From NCBI GenBank assembly GCA_963082975.1, contig OY720344.1:93935228-93999227 (forward strand): 64,000 nucleotides of DNA, given 5' to 3'. Shown one piece after another: positions 61,901-64,000 of this stretch (its first letter is position 1; every line of letters starts with the position of its first letter). Under the pieces are notes generated by a model that searched no databases, was not told the DNA's origin, and was given only the letters and a program-made list of their open reading frames with translations. The stretch is from Labia minor (Eukaryota; Arthropoda; Insecta; Dermaptera; Spongiphoridae). Both the position numbers and the translations under genes were made by a program.

Positions 61901-63662
61901 TTATTATTATTATTATGGCCCTAGATATCTAAGCCAACATATTTACATATTTATTTAATAATCTTTAATATATTTAATTATTATTATAAGCTTTTGTAAA
62001 CTTGTGACGTTTGAACCATAATTCTCAAGTTTAATAGTTTAGTATTATAACTTTAAACTACGGTCTTGATTATTTGATTTTGATTAAGAAAGTATCATTA
62101 ATGTTATATTACAAAAATATTTTATAACATTAATTTATTAATAAAGATAATATAATAAATAATAAACTATAAATATAATAAAGATACATATGAAAATTTC
62201 AAATAATTTAACACTTTTGTTTCTAGAGTTTTTATTTGGCAACTTATTTTTCCAATAGCCCGGGGATTCGTGATCTGTATTTATCAATTATTAGAATTCC
62301 CTGCTCCGGTTTTATCTCTCTCATAGATAAGTTGACAAGGAATTATACTCTGGTTTAATACAAGGATTCAAATATAATTTATTAATTTATTTAAATCAAT
62401 TAATTGACCAGAAGGGTAACCGAATTTGAGATCGAGGGATCGAATCTCGCCAAGTTCAATTACATTTATGAATTAATAATTATTTATTAATAAATGTTAA
62501 GACTAATTAAAATAGGCCCAAAAGTCAATACAATTTAAATAAGTTGACCTGTGGTCCGAACCGACCGACGGTTTGAAGTAAATTAATTTCCAGCTACAGA
62601 AACAATTTCAAATAATTTTAATATATCTATTAATGTAATAAAAAACAGATATGGATATAACATAAATATTTTTAATTTTATTTTATTTATAATATATAAG
62701 GAGGCTCTGGTTGTGGCGTCATGAACGGCTGGGTGACGTCATATAATTTTAAATTAAGAAAAATCTAATGAAGATGATTTTTCCAGAGGGTAAAACCAAA
62801 ACAAAGTGCATAATTCGTAGTGATATGTAAAATATCTCCTCATGTGAAATTTGGTGTGAAAATAACCCTTCCCTTCCTATCGTCGATCGCTAATACTACC
62901 ACTTCCCGTTTCCGGATTTGCACCAAAAGTTGAGCAATCCATCATACTGAGGTACTGGGTAAATATACCAAATTTTATCAAAAGGGTTCGGGACTTGAAC
63001 CTGAGTCCATAAGAATTTGGGTCAACACCGTTAATATCACAAATTAATTAATTATTTTATTATATTTTATTATATATATATTATAATATATAAACAAATC
63101 AATAAATTGTATTTTTAAATAATATAAAAATCTAAATCTAACTTTTCTAAATAAACATTTCAATTATCTATAAAAATTTTCATCGTATGATTGACAATAT
63201 ATGAATGTAAATATTTGCATGAATATCCCTTCAATCTCTTATGGAAATATTCCTTTTCAAGATAAAATACATTGTCCTCTGAATTAGCAAATTGATTACA
63301 ATGAATCTCCCCTCCTCCCACTACCTCCATATGCCATGTTTGTTTAAATAAGTATCCTATTCATTTCAGGTTCTAAAGTTCCAATTGAAGAGCGTAATTT
63401 TCCAAAAGTCCTACCAGATTTAGACGAACATTATTTGCAACAACAACAAAAGCAGCGACGCATCTCTCTGCCACCGGATACAAGTGTCGGTCTCTCATTG
63501 CTCAACAACAACAATAAGGACAACAGCCCTACATCTGTGGCTTCAACCCTGTTCTTCGGTCCGCTTGTTCCAACGGGAGCAGCAGGAAACCGAGGGATGC
63601 CACCACCACCGCCGCCTAGGGTATCTAGCACCCTGGGTCGAAAGACTAAACAAGAATCCCTT
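14045..63662 (+). CDS. Nlg: Neuroligin, 13 exons, partial at both ends
   Basis: Joined exons: 14045-14286, 34754-34903, 38202-38399, 38517-38811, 39067-39254, 43464-43633, 51760-52018, 54339-54625, 57696-57935, 57997-58134, 59232-59522, 61087-61210, 63370-63662. Every junction keeps frame and uses GT-AG except the intron after exon 10 (GC-AG). Neuroligins are postsynaptic cell-adhesion proteins that bind neurexin. They have a catalytically dead cholinesterase-like ectodomain, one membrane pass and a cytoplasmic scaffold-binding tail. Seen here: the carboxylesterase motif EDCLYLNIY, the nucleophile elbow as GHGTG (Ser replaced by Gly), and [10 protein letters not shown] where cholinesterases have the catalytic His. 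Gly and Pro at those places rule out an active esterase. The N-terminal exon(s) with signal peptide and the final C-terminus are outside the window. I recognise an insect-type neuroligin but cannot assign a paralogue number. Confidence 0.93.
14290..15550. other. Intron sequence, nothing recognised
   Basis: A GC-richer patch at about 15050-15160 has no coding signal I trust. Confidence 0.5.
15553..15985 (+). pseudogene. LINE 3' fragment (GHVARM type), copy 2
   Basis: Same family as 11452-12078: VVLYG, then [66 protein letters not shown]. Frame breaks (e.g. 15577, 15645, 15740) make it a pseudogene. The 3' tail lacks GATA repeats and no Helitron tail is attached. Confidence 0.83.
16000..19355. 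other. AT-rich intron, no gene
   Basis: It contains a poly-A tract at about 17038-17060. Moderately GC-richer blocks near 16860-17200 and 17740-18250 show no exon-like reading frame. No transposon ends recognised. Confidence 0.5.
19985..20775 (+). pseudogene. LINE 3' fragment (GHVARM type), copy 3, inside the Helitron
   Basis: Starts near TTAACATACAAAATGTAGAA and follows the same order as copy 1: AATGCCTGTT-like region, [10 protein letters not shown]-like region, then [10 protein letters not shown]-like remnants and the AAGAACTTTCGA end. It is interrupted by the MITE at 20212-20386. Strongly decayed. Confidence 0.78.
20212..20386. mobile_element. hAT-type MITE, 175 bp
   Basis: Ends TAGGGTGACCA...TGGTCACCCTA are inverted repeats. 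Perfect 8-bp target duplication TCGATGAC at 20204-20211 and 20387-20394. The interior has GGGAC/GTCCC blocks and no coding. It splits the LINE fragment between its TATG..GGCATGG-like region and LGDES. Confidence 0.88.
21361..21706. mobile_element. Foldback MITE, complete copy
   Basis: Left arm 21361-21471 and right arm 21597-21706 are near-complete inverse complements: ACACGCTTTTATTTAAATGC...AAGCGTGGGCGCCAAACATG against CATGTTTGGCGTCCACGCTT...AAATAAAAGCGTGT. The arms are about 110 nt with a 125-nt centre. Related pieces lie at 6157-6422 and 29421-29535. Confidence 0.82.
21720..22990. other. AT-rich intron, nothing recognised
   Basis: It contains a (TA)n run at about 22160-22181. No exon or transposon end seen. 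Confidence 0.5.
23005..26254 (+). mobile_element. hAT-superfamily transposon, apparently complete (3,250 bp)
   Basis: Perfect 8-bp target duplication ATTTACGC at 22997-23004 and 26255-26262. The termini CAGTGGTTCTTAAACTGTGG and, on the other strand, CATAGGTTCTTAAACTTATG share the TGGTTCTTAAACT-type core. Both subterminal regions carry repeated GGGGGTCCGYG. One long open reading frame for the transposase lies between. The 5' leader has two tandem duplications (55-bp period at 23471-23580; about 31-bp period at 23766-23826). Confidence 0.93.
24009..25868 (+). CDS. hAT transposase, ZBED5/SCAND3-like, 619 aa, intact
   Basis: Cut-and-paste transposase. A BED-like zinc finger is seen at C56-x2-C59...H76-x4-H81. 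The RNase-H-like core has D203 in [10 protein letters not shown] and D269 in [10 protein letters not shown], followed by the [11 protein letters not shown] block (C297, C298, H300) of this group. The C-terminal dimerisation region contains [20 protein letters not shown] and [20 protein letters not shown]. The frame has no stop or shift and the length fits the domesticated ZBED5/SCAND3 relatives. ATG at 24009 is chosen because it begins [14 protein letters not shown], as related transposases do. A 5' non-coding exon is possible, since TATTGTAG lies just upstream. Confidence 0.9.
   Translation: MDRWLQTGSTQKRKESDDEASTANSTKKRKTRKYSDDYLSFGFTYICNNDVERPVCVLCQESLSNESMKPANLRRHLQTKHSEHVSKSIEFFKMKKEELNSSQKLMVKTGSGGMSKKAVMASYEVALLIAKAGKPHNIAEQLILPATKVITNIMLGTKAANDINLISLSNDTVKNRIEDMSCNIKEELISRVRKSHYYSLQLDESTDVTNNANLLAFIRYEFENQIQEDVLFCDSLPSRTTANDIFNSLNNFITENEIEWPKCVGICTDGARAMSGTRTGLIALIKNVAPQVVWNHCCIHRESLAAKNMSPDLKRTLDEVVKIVNFIKARPLNSRVFKILCEEMGSQHTHLLLHTDVRWLSRGKVLIRLFELRDEIRLFLIDAHFELTECFNDFIWLAKVAYLTDIFTKLNELNLSLQGTVVNIFKVEDKIEAMIKKIDLWSKRIQNGVYESFPTLNDFIESSSEKLLNQTRQLFVEHLITLKSNFRKYFSTPDPCNNWIRDPFNMEITNTKHLSAPEQDILVELSCDTTYKLKFNKTELSNFWLLLRSDYPALANKALQHLIPFCTTYLCEQAFSVLFYIKSKYRNKLNVEPDLRLKVSNIKPDIEILVSRKQLHTSH
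26263..27450. other. Intron sequence with an unexplained GC hairpin
   Basis: At 26345-26370 GGGCGTC and GACGCCC form a hairpin within a GC-richer block (26310-26400). Nothing else identified. Confidence 0.4.
27455..27560 (+). repeat. CACTCCAG dispersed repeat family, 5' fragment
   Basis: Matches 55320-55420: CCAGAGATAGTATTG, GAAAACTTTCGATGTC, TTTTGATGTTTTTATA, GAAGGTCC. Truncated afterwards. Confidence 0.7.
27776..28435. mobile_element. TIR element of unknown superfamily (about 650 bp)
   Basis: The left end ATTAATGCTATAGATACATT at about 27788 recurs inverted near 28385-28410, and the match continues inward (TATTGTTTTTTAC/TATTGTTTTCTAC, CTAGAC, AATATTCA). The arms are about 70-80 bp. The exact ends and any target duplication are hidden in TA-rich flanks. 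No coding sequence. Confidence 0.6.
28440..29415. other. AT-rich intron, nothing recognised
   Basis: Runs of ATT/TTA only. No exon or terminus seen. Confidence 0.5.
29701..30249 (+). mobile_element. Tc1/mariner element, internally deleted (549 bp)
   Basis: Inverted ends CAGGGTGCTTCAAAAAAATG / its complement, about 28-30 bp, with TA on both sides (29699-29700, 30250-30251). It interrupts the repeat copy above; the other copy is uninterrupted at the same place, which confirms the ends. Full Tc1/mariner elements are about 1.3 kb or more, so more than half is lost. Confidence 0.9.
29783..30119 (+). pseudogene. Tc1/mariner transposase C-terminal remnant
   Basis: In one frame: [20 protein letters not shown], then [36 protein letters not shown], ending HQFEQH and a stop. 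This covers the second and third catalytic Asp (QQD and SPD, 36 residues apart by my count). The DNA-binding part and first Asp are gone, so it cannot be active. Confidence 0.85.
30572..30930 (-). pseudogene. LINE 3' fragment (GHVARM type), copy 4
   Basis: Reverse complement ends GCCACACAGATATAGATAGA, the same (GATA)n tail. Upstream are remnants of [22 protein letters not shown]-like sequence and the LHNEELHDL-like block. The tail abuts the ACACGC end of repeat copy 2. Confidence 0.75.
31615..31919. mobile_element. hAT-type MITE, 305 bp
   Basis: Perfect 8-bp direct repeat ATTTAAAT at 31607-31614 and 31920-31927. The left end TAGTGATTCTCAAACTGGGG followed by several GGGGGCGA blocks is a typical hAT terminus; the right end is diverged (AAGGTTTTTTTCAACC on the complement). 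No coding. Confidence 0.72.
31930..33300. other. Intron sequence, nothing firmly recognised
   Basis: Two GC-richer islands, 32390-32670 and 32860-33060, have no transposon signature or homologous coding frame I can name. The first could be a conserved non-coding or unannotated transcribed segment. Confidence 0.4.
33308..34696 (+). pseudogene. RTE-like LINE remnant (endonuclease start and RT end)
   Basis: Endonuclease-like: [59 protein letters not shown], then after a frameshift [12 protein letters not shown]. The RT middle is deleted. C-terminal part: [58 protein letters not shown] (with a shift). It ends in GATGATGATGATGA, a tail type usual in RTE LINEs. Stops and deletions make it inactive. 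Confidence 0.8.
34754..34903 (+). CDS. Nlg: Neuroligin exon 2 of window
   Basis: Acceptor TTTTTAG at 34753, donor GTAATT at 34904; phase 1 at both ends. It encodes [20 protein letters not shown] and [13 protein letters not shown], which contain the conserved oxyanion-hole-like HG turn and the NYRLG strand of the carboxylesterase fold. It follows a 20.5-kb intron. The RTE-like LINE remnant upstream ends only about 60 bp before this exon, so the branch point and pyrimidine tract lie in the short space left. Confidence 0.94.
34905..35515. other. Intron sequence, nothing recognised
   Basis: Plain AT-rich DNA. Confidence 0.5.
35520..35765 (+). mobile_element. Possible pogo/Tigger-like element end
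   Basis: TA|CAGTGGGTGATCGGTTAACGAA, then the inverted internal unit GTTCGTTAAGCGATC, resemble termini of pogo/Tigger-like mariner elements. No matching second end or transposase seen; truncated by the next repeat. Confidence 0.45.
35772..36325 (+). repeat. CGACCGACGAT dispersed repeat, copy
   Basis: From ACCGACCGACGATAGTAAGG through GATCAACTTTTGGTGC, GGAAACCGGAAGTGGTAGTA, TATGACGTCATCCAGCC, then TATAAATAAAATAAAATTAA uninterrupted, to ACCGTCGGTCGGTTCGG. It gives the empty site for the Jockey insertion at 45186-49650. Confidence 0.78.
37047..37302. mobile_element. Foldback (long inverted repeat) element with palindromic X-box-like core
   Basis: Left arm 37047-37140 (from ATTATGATGTATATATTTAT to TTGGTTGCTTGGCAACC) and right arm about 37211-37302 (GGTTGCCAAGCAACC to ATATACATCAAATT) are inverse complements with few mismatches. 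The loop is about 70 bp. No coding. GTTGCTTGGCAAC inside each arm is itself a near-perfect palindrome. Confidence 0.8.
37340..37520 (-). repeat. tRNA-derived SINE
   Basis: On the - strand from 37520: GGCGCCATAGGGGAGGTAGA (A-box-like region), then CCTCCCATTCTCG, then CCCGGGTTCAAGTCCCGGG (T arm with a good B box GGTTCAAGTCC). An unrelated tail with a GCTACTT/AAGTAGC hairpin follows near 37353-37375. The middle resembles a tRNA-Gly(CCC), but the parent is uncertain. The tail argues against a functional tRNA. Confidence 0.75.
37560..38195. other. Intron sequence, nothing recognised
   Basis: AT-rich with no repeat shared elsewhere in the window that I noticed. Confidence 0.45.
38202..38399 (+). 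CDS. Nlg: Neuroligin exon 3 of window (nucleophile-elbow exon)
   Basis: Phase 1 at both ends. It encodes [17 protein letters not shown], then [21 protein letters not shown]. In active esterases the last motif is GESAG with the catalytic Ser; here GHGTG has Gly at that site, as known for insect neuroligins. Acceptor AG at 38200-38201, donor GTAAGT at 38400. Confidence 0.95.
38517..38811 (+). CDS. Nlg: Neuroligin exon 4 of window
   Basis: Separated from exon 3 by a short 117-bp intron. It encodes [20 protein letters not shown], then [20 protein letters not shown] with the clustered Cys of the second disulfide loop, then [20 protein letters not shown]. All are conserved neuroligin landmarks. 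It ends in phase 2 at 38811 before GTAAAT. Confidence 0.94.
39067..39254 (+). CDS. Nlg: Neuroligin exon 5 of window
   Basis: Acceptor TTTTTGTAG at 39066. It completes the split Arg and reads [20 protein letters not shown], continuing to [10 protein letters not shown]. In the family this segment is YxLLxGVTExE..., forming part of the lower esterase lobe. Donor GTAGTT at 39255 (phase 1) is acceptable but weaker than the others. Confidence 0.88.
39965..40400 (-). pseudogene. LINE 3' fragment (GHVARM type), copy 5, inside Helitron copy 2
   Basis: Contains [13 protein letters not shown]-, [15 protein letters not shown]- and [10 protein letters not shown]-like coding, then a deletion that removes most of the YGCEAW-GHVARM part, and the AAGAACTTTCGAGTATC...(GATA) end. 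It extends further 5' than the other copies. Confidence 0.75.
40422..40553 (-). pseudogene. Helitron helicase C-terminal remnant
   Basis: 44 codons without a stop: [20 protein letters not shown], then [20 protein letters not shown], then GKCN. The order (A/S)QG.TL....I.L....F.HGQLYVA.SR is the motif V-VI region of the Pif1-family helicase encoded by autonomous Helitrons. The rest of Rep/helicase is absent. This independently supports the Helitron call. Confidence 0.85.
40860..41200. repeat. Diverged dispersed-repeat block
   Basis: Shares short strings with 62580-62760 and 36395-36520 (AAATATTTTTAATTTTATTT, TGACGTCA, GAGCGGTTTTTGAGAA) but is strongly decayed. Confidence 0.5.
41365..41660 (+). 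pseudogene. LINE 3' fragment (GHVARM type), copy 6
   Basis: KSRRL-, [24 protein letters not shown] remnants, [20 protein letters not shown], and AAGAACTTTCGAGTTCC, then (GATA) in the tail. Frame-broken. No Helitron tail follows. Confidence 0.75.
42083..42924 (-). mobile_element. hAT element, internally deleted (842 bp)
   Basis: Perfect 8-bp target duplication GTTTAGAG at 42075-42082 and 42925-42932. Inverted ends CAGTGTTTCTTAACCTTTCT and CAGTGGTTCTTAACCGGGGG (complement), both followed by CGCACCCC-type blocks. It keeps only the C-terminal transposase piece. A 35-50 bp scrap of the CGACCGACGAT repeat lies at about 42312-42348, at the end of that reading frame. Confidence 0.92.
42345..42577 (-). 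pseudogene. hAT transposase C-terminal dimerisation remnant
   Basis: [60 protein letters not shown] and LRVCLSN match the hAT family C-terminal region of ZBED-type transposases. The reading frame then enters the inserted repeat scrap and stops. It differs clearly from the 24-kb transposase (similar only in the LLPF.TTYL.E..FS core), so it is a second hAT lineage. Confidence 0.85.
43464..43633 (+). CDS. Nlg: Neuroligin exon 6 of window
   Basis: Acceptor TTTCAG at 43463. It encodes [20 protein letters not shown], then [20 protein letters not shown], the helix and strand that pack at the dimer side of the esterase fold, ending FGDYSE in phase 0 before GTAAGC. The phrase HSKVNPKSY is strongly neuroligin-like. 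Confidence 0.93.
43790..44680. other. Intron sequence, nothing recognised
   Basis: AT-rich; no exon or terminus identified. Confidence 0.5.
44685..45185 (+). repeat. CGACCGACGAT dispersed repeat, copy (left of Jockey)
   Basis: The most complete left part: ACCGACCGACGATAGTAAGG, an array of CCGT units (44811-44834), GGAAACCGGAAGTGGTAGTA, TGACGTCACCCAGCCCTTCA, CGGGTAACGCCGGGCAACGC, CTTCAGCTATATATTATAAA. The Jockey interrupts it here and it resumes at 49651. Confidence 0.8.
45336..48041 (-). CDS. Jockey ORF2: endonuclease and reverse transcriptase, 901 aa
   Basis: An AP-type endonuclease domain comes first: [20 protein letters not shown] at the start, [12 protein letters not shown] near residue 140, SSDHTPVLV near 213. 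Then reverse transcriptase: [48 protein letters not shown] and the catalytic FADDT near residue 672 (genome about 46025). The C-terminal tail has [20 protein letters not shown] and [13 protein letters not shown], characteristic of Jockey-clade elements. No RNase H or second zinc finger recognised. No stop or frameshift. Its ATG overlaps the ORF1 stop as ATGA. Confidence 0.94.
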   Translation of the reverse strand: MSNIAKKLNIAIWNANGLAKHIEEIKTFLKNYMIDIMLISEIHFTRRSHITIPNYSLYYTMHPDGTAHGGTAIIIKNTIKHHPIDKYNKDYLQSTSVEVEDWHGPLTIAAAYCPPKHQLNKKLFKDYFETLGSRFLVGGDFNSKNTLWGSRLTTTKGRQLLAAIEENNLKFISTNEPTYWPTDVNKQPDLLDFCITKSIPENSANAKSCFDLSSDHTPVLVTIGTNLIPISKPPTLYSKQTDWNKFRNLLENYLTTNIRLKSEEDIDHAVQHLTAAIQKAAWLATPVPKYKNSFVDIPVHIKAEILEKRRLRKMWQTNRSPLAKLKLNKSTRKLKTLLSNYKNRCIQTYLSNLSANEATDYSLWKATKRIKKTQCFKSPIRAQDGIWAKSSTDKAKCFANYLVDVFKPYPTEIQNNFEEKKIQDYLLTPPHHPVDPIKPYKISEIKEQIKLLNKKKSPGFDLITAKILQELPEVAFKFLTFIFNAVIRLTYFPLSWKVATIIVIPKPGKPQEDVSSYRPISLLPMMSKILEKLFKKHLDIIINNNNIIPNHQFGFRSYHGTIEQVHRVNKKISEALENREYCSAVFLDIRQAFDKVWHVGLLYKIKKLLPYNYYLILRSYLCDRHFLIKYSDEQTPLHPIQAGVPQGSVLGPLLYLIYTSDLPTFSNATTATFADDTVIMVSDRNPLTATDKLQNNINQIQGWLSKWRIKVNEKKSNHVTFTNRRDTCPPIFINNEQIPQSDNAKYLGMHLDKRMTWKTHIRTKRKQLGILLHKYYWLIGRKSKLKLENKILIYKCIFKPVWTYGLELWGSAANSNIEIVERFQAKILRLIVNAPWFVPNKLIANNLGIPSVKKVISNRCIKYVNKLEHHPSNLVKDLMDPPSARRLKKNLPSDSIVRFNS
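48038..49363 (-). CDS. Jockey ORF1: gag-like RNA-binding protein, 441 aa
   Basis: The N-terminal half is Ser/Thr-rich and low complexity. The middle has an RRM-like [20 protein letters not shown] region. Then come three CCHC-type knuckles: [27 protein letters not shown] and [15 protein letters not shown] (residues about 285-350). This is the standard gag-like ORF1 of Jockey/I-group LINEs, which binds the element RNA. ATG at 49363 begins right after an A-rich leader. The end overlaps ORF2 by four bases, suggesting translation by termination and re-start. Confidence 0.92.
   Translation of the reverse strand: MPNGSNISDCEAEVNPFKGKVTLSRSPSAPSRIITNDNDNIQTLNTSPSLSQQQAQTLQLTVSTPDPSSKGDNWTTVSNKRRLTKSPTTRNVRQKKISDYWLSEPISIKNSFSSLAQDDNTEETSNQIVGEKKPRSPPIFVKGVQNISPLIKLLDQVATSNYVLKILNSDQVKIQPKTTEMYTKIIKALDDKKTEYYTYKPKEERAFRVVIKNIHYSVNIEELKKEIENHGHDVEQIWNITNNKTKKPLPMFFVDIKPNTNNKHIYSIQYLLHQKIKIEAPRPKKDIPQCSRCLRYGHTKSYCQMRPRCVKCIGDHSSDQCPRKERTSDVKCILCEGNHPANYKGCSVYKELMQIKYPPLRNKQQRAPMQQYKQVQPEISYANIVNIPTQTSINKLNIENPVAQSTSTNDMHELKTMLKTLIEQISAMLNLLTTVITKLTR
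49651..49805 (+). repeat. CGACCGACGAT dispersed repeat, right part
   Basis: Continuation of 44685-45185 after the Jockey: TATAAATAAAATAAAATTAA, TTTTTATTACATTAATAGAT, GTAGCTGGAAATTAATTTAT, ACCGTCGGTCGGTTCGG. Confidence 0.78.
49810..51755. other. Intron with one degenerate SINE-like block
   Basis: At about 50595-50705 the - strand has a tRNA-like stretch (GGTTCCGAGTTCAATTCTAG as a poor B box) and a tail resembling the 37340-37520 SINE (AATTGGGGTCTTATGG). The rest is AT-rich without features. Confidence 0.45.
51760..52018 (+). CDS. Nlg: Neuroligin exon 7 of window (end of esterase-like domain)
   Basis: Acceptor CCATAG at 51759. In phase 0 it reads [20 protein letters not shown], then [16 protein letters not shown], then [21 protein letters not shown] aligns with the catalytic-His segment of cholinesterases, and Pro occupies the His place. 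NQT is a possible N-glycosylation site. Donor GTAAGT at 52019, phase 1. It follows an 8-kb intron that holds the complete Jockey LINE. Confidence 0.95.
52025..54335. other. Intron sequence, mostly featureless
   Basis: A segment at about 53740-53900 (GAGGCTGAAACCAATACAGA ... TACAATTTTGCTAGTATAAT) recurs at 36390-36525, so it is a dispersed repeat. Otherwise nothing recognised. Confidence 0.5.
54339..54625 (+). CDS. Nlg: Neuroligin exon 8 of window (end of globular domain, stalk)
   Basis: Acceptor TTCTTTAG at 54338. It first encodes [20 protein letters not shown], the classical last helix of the esterase-like domain (a K(V)RxxYRxxK..FW pattern). It then becomes low-complexity Thr/Pro/Lys-rich sequence (e.g. 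[17 protein letters not shown]), expected of the extracellular stalk. Donor GTAAAA at 54626, phase 0. Confidence 0.9.
54630..55315. other. Intron sequence, nothing recognised
   Basis: No exon or transposon end seen. Confidence 0.45.
55320..56015 (+). repeat. CACTCCAG dispersed repeat family, longest copy
   Basis: Runs from CCAGAGATAGTATTG through GGTTTGAGCTAGAAAAATGA, CTATCAACTTTTGAGAAATG, CACGCGCCAGCAAG and CAAAGAGCCAAACACGCG to GTCGAGTGGAGACACTCCAG. A roughly 65-bp piece (AATTTAAATATAATATATGT to GCGAGATA) is present twice, at 55812 and 55944. No coding. Confidence 0.8.
56020..57690. other. AT-rich intron, nothing recognised
   Basis: A (TA)n run at about 56356-56375; otherwise featureless. 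Confidence 0.5.
57696..57935 (+). CDS. Nlg: Neuroligin exon 9 of window (transmembrane)
   Basis: Acceptor TTTCAG at 57695; 80 codons in phase 0. It starts [20 protein letters not shown] (juxtamembrane stalk), then an uninterrupted hydrophobic stretch [20 protein letters not shown], then [14 protein letters not shown]. The basic cluster after the helix sets an N-outside, C-inside topology. Donor GTAAAA at 57936. Confidence 0.92.
57997..58134 (+). CDS. Nlg: Neuroligin exon 10 of window (cytoplasmic, ends at GC donor)
   Basis: Acceptor TTTTAG at 57996, after a 61-bp intron. It encodes [20 protein letters not shown], then [18 protein letters not shown]. No GT donor fits. The reading frame runs through ATG AAA into GCAAGT, and joining there to the next acceptor gives the [11 protein letters not shown] junction, which keeps phase 0 and neuroligin-like sequence. 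So a GC-AG intron is proposed. Reading through instead would add about 20 residues and then stop. Confidence 0.85.
58145..59228. other. Intron following the GC donor; (TA)n tract
   Basis: It contains (TA)n at 58955-58988. Nothing else recognised. Confidence 0.5.
59232..59522 (+). CDS. Nlg: Neuroligin exon 11 of window (cytoplasmic)
   Basis: Acceptor TTTGTAG at 59231, donor CAG|GTGAGG at 59523, 97 codons in phase 0. It encodes [20 protein letters not shown], then a Ser/Thr/Lys-rich stretch with [20 protein letters not shown]. The DWIAHEI block is a conserved feature of insect neuroligin tails. The many Ser/Thr next to basic residues are possible phosphorylation sites, which is inference only. 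Confidence 0.9.
59540..61080. other. AT-rich intron, nothing recognised
   Basis: No exon or transposon terminus seen. Confidence 0.5.
61087..61210 (+). CDS. Nlg: Neuroligin exon 12 of window (cytoplasmic)
   Basis: Acceptor TTTTCAG at 61086, donor A|GTGAGT at 61211, phase 1. It encodes [20 protein letters not shown] and [20 protein letters not shown]. The phase match on both sides and the coding-like composition, unlike the AT-rich flanks, support it. Confidence 0.88.
61596..61831. mobile_element. hAT-type MITE, 236 bp
   Basis: Perfect 8-bp target duplication TTCACGAA at 61588-61595 and 61832-61839. The ends are short inverted repeats CAGTGGCGTCGG / CAGTGGCGTAGC (complement). The interior has a C14-like homopolymer (61787-61804) and no coding. 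Confidence 0.9.
61840..62540. other. Intron, mostly featureless
   Basis: It includes an (ATT)n tract at about 61893-61916 and a weak tRNA-like B box (GGGATCGAATCTCGC) near 62435. Confidence 0.45.
62545..62990 (-). repeat. CGACCGACGAT dispersed repeat, copy
   Basis: Reverse-complement copy: CCGAACCGACCGACGGTTTG, TATTAATGTAATAAAAAACA, ATTTTATTTTATTTATAATA, GGGTGACGTCATATAATTTT, TCGATCGCTAATACTACCAC. A short tRNA-like stretch on the - strand follows (GGTTCAAGTCCCGAACCC, about 62985-63002). Confidence 0.78.
63370..63662 (+). CDS. Nlg: Neuroligin exon 13 of window (cytoplasmic, continues)
   Basis: Acceptor TTTCAG at 63369. It completes Ser, then reads [20 protein letters not shown], a Gln-rich run ([10 protein letters not shown]), an Asn-rich patch, then [17 protein letters not shown]. 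Six prolines followed by basic/Ser residues suit SH3, WW or EVH1-type partners; this is inference. A good donor (CTT|GTAAGG) lies at 63663. If it is not used, the frame stops after 14 more residues, without an obvious PDZ-binding end, so I favour continuation beyond the window. Confidence 0.87.
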
Positions 63663-63899
63663 GTAAGGGATAATATACATTTATTTTTTTTTAATTAAAA
63701 ATTCTAATCGATAATTGAACAGATTATTTATTATAAATCAATAAATCAAGAAAGTCGAATCAATAACATTTAATTTTATACTAAAATAAAGATTTTCTTT
63801 CATTAGATTAATAAGTTTTCTTCTTTGTTATATGGCCATATTTTGAATTAAGCAGTTGAGTTGTCTTATCATATATTATATAATATACAATATAATATA

Positions 63900-64000
63900 C
63901 GAGGGCAAGTCAATAAGTCCATGACTTTTTGAATGAAACACAGGTTTTTGGATAAAAAATTATTTTATTTTTCAACGTAGTCTCCTTTGAGCTCTATACA
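63900..64000 (-). mobile_element. Mariner element, 3' end (cut by window edge)
   Basis: Begins after TA with CGAGGGCAAGTCAATAAGTC, a mariner-type terminal repeat. On the - strand the last codons CIELKGDYVEK and a stop (63965-64000) match the usual mariner transposase C-terminus. The rest lies beyond the window. Confidence 0.82.

Overview
The window is animal genomic DNA, very AT-rich, and most likely from an arthropod, probably an insect. Evidence for that is one long multi-exon gene with short exons in huge introns, and a transposon set typical of insects (Jockey, R1-like, RTE-like, hAT, mariner, Helitron). I cannot name the species.

The only host gene I can support is a neuroligin on the + strand. 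Thirteen exons between 14045 and 63662 join in a consistent reading frame (2,875 nt, about 958 codons). They encode the inactive cholinesterase-like extracellular domain (exons 1-7 plus the start of exon 8), a proline/threonine-rich stalk, one transmembrane segment (exon 9), and a cytoplasmic tail with a Gln-rich stretch and a run of six prolines (exons 10-13). The signal peptide and first residues are not seen and should lie upstream of the window. The last exon ends at a good splice donor, so the true C-terminus lies downstream. Numbering here counts only exons visible in the window.

Almost all the remaining DNA is intron filled with mobile elements, many nested in one another. 1-14 kb: a TTAA-flanked piggyBac-like element (4680-6152), foldback-MITE debris and an R1-clade LINE fragment (about 10025-11230). 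14-34 kb (one 20-kb intron): LINE 3' fragments, a sharply delimited Helitron (19529-20990) inside another repeat, an apparently intact hAT transposon (23005-26254), a deleted Tc1/mariner element (29701-30249) inside a second copy of that same repeat, a hAT MITE (31615-31919), and an RTE-like LINE ending about 60 bp before the next exon. 35-43 kb: dispersed repeats, a foldback element, a tRNA-derived SINE, a second Helitron copy retaining a helicase remnant, and a deleted hAT. 45-50 kb: a full-length, apparently intact Jockey-clade LINE on the - strand. 54-64 kb: neuroligin C-terminal exons, a small hAT MITE, and a mariner terminus at the right edge.

The most informative result is the nesting. 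Several elements are repeated in the window, so one copy gives the 'empty site' for an insertion in the other. This fixes exact ends and target-site duplications for the Helitron, mariner, Jockey and 42-kb hAT insertions. No new gene system was found. The Helitron carrying a LINE segment, in three copies, is the closest to a novel structure.
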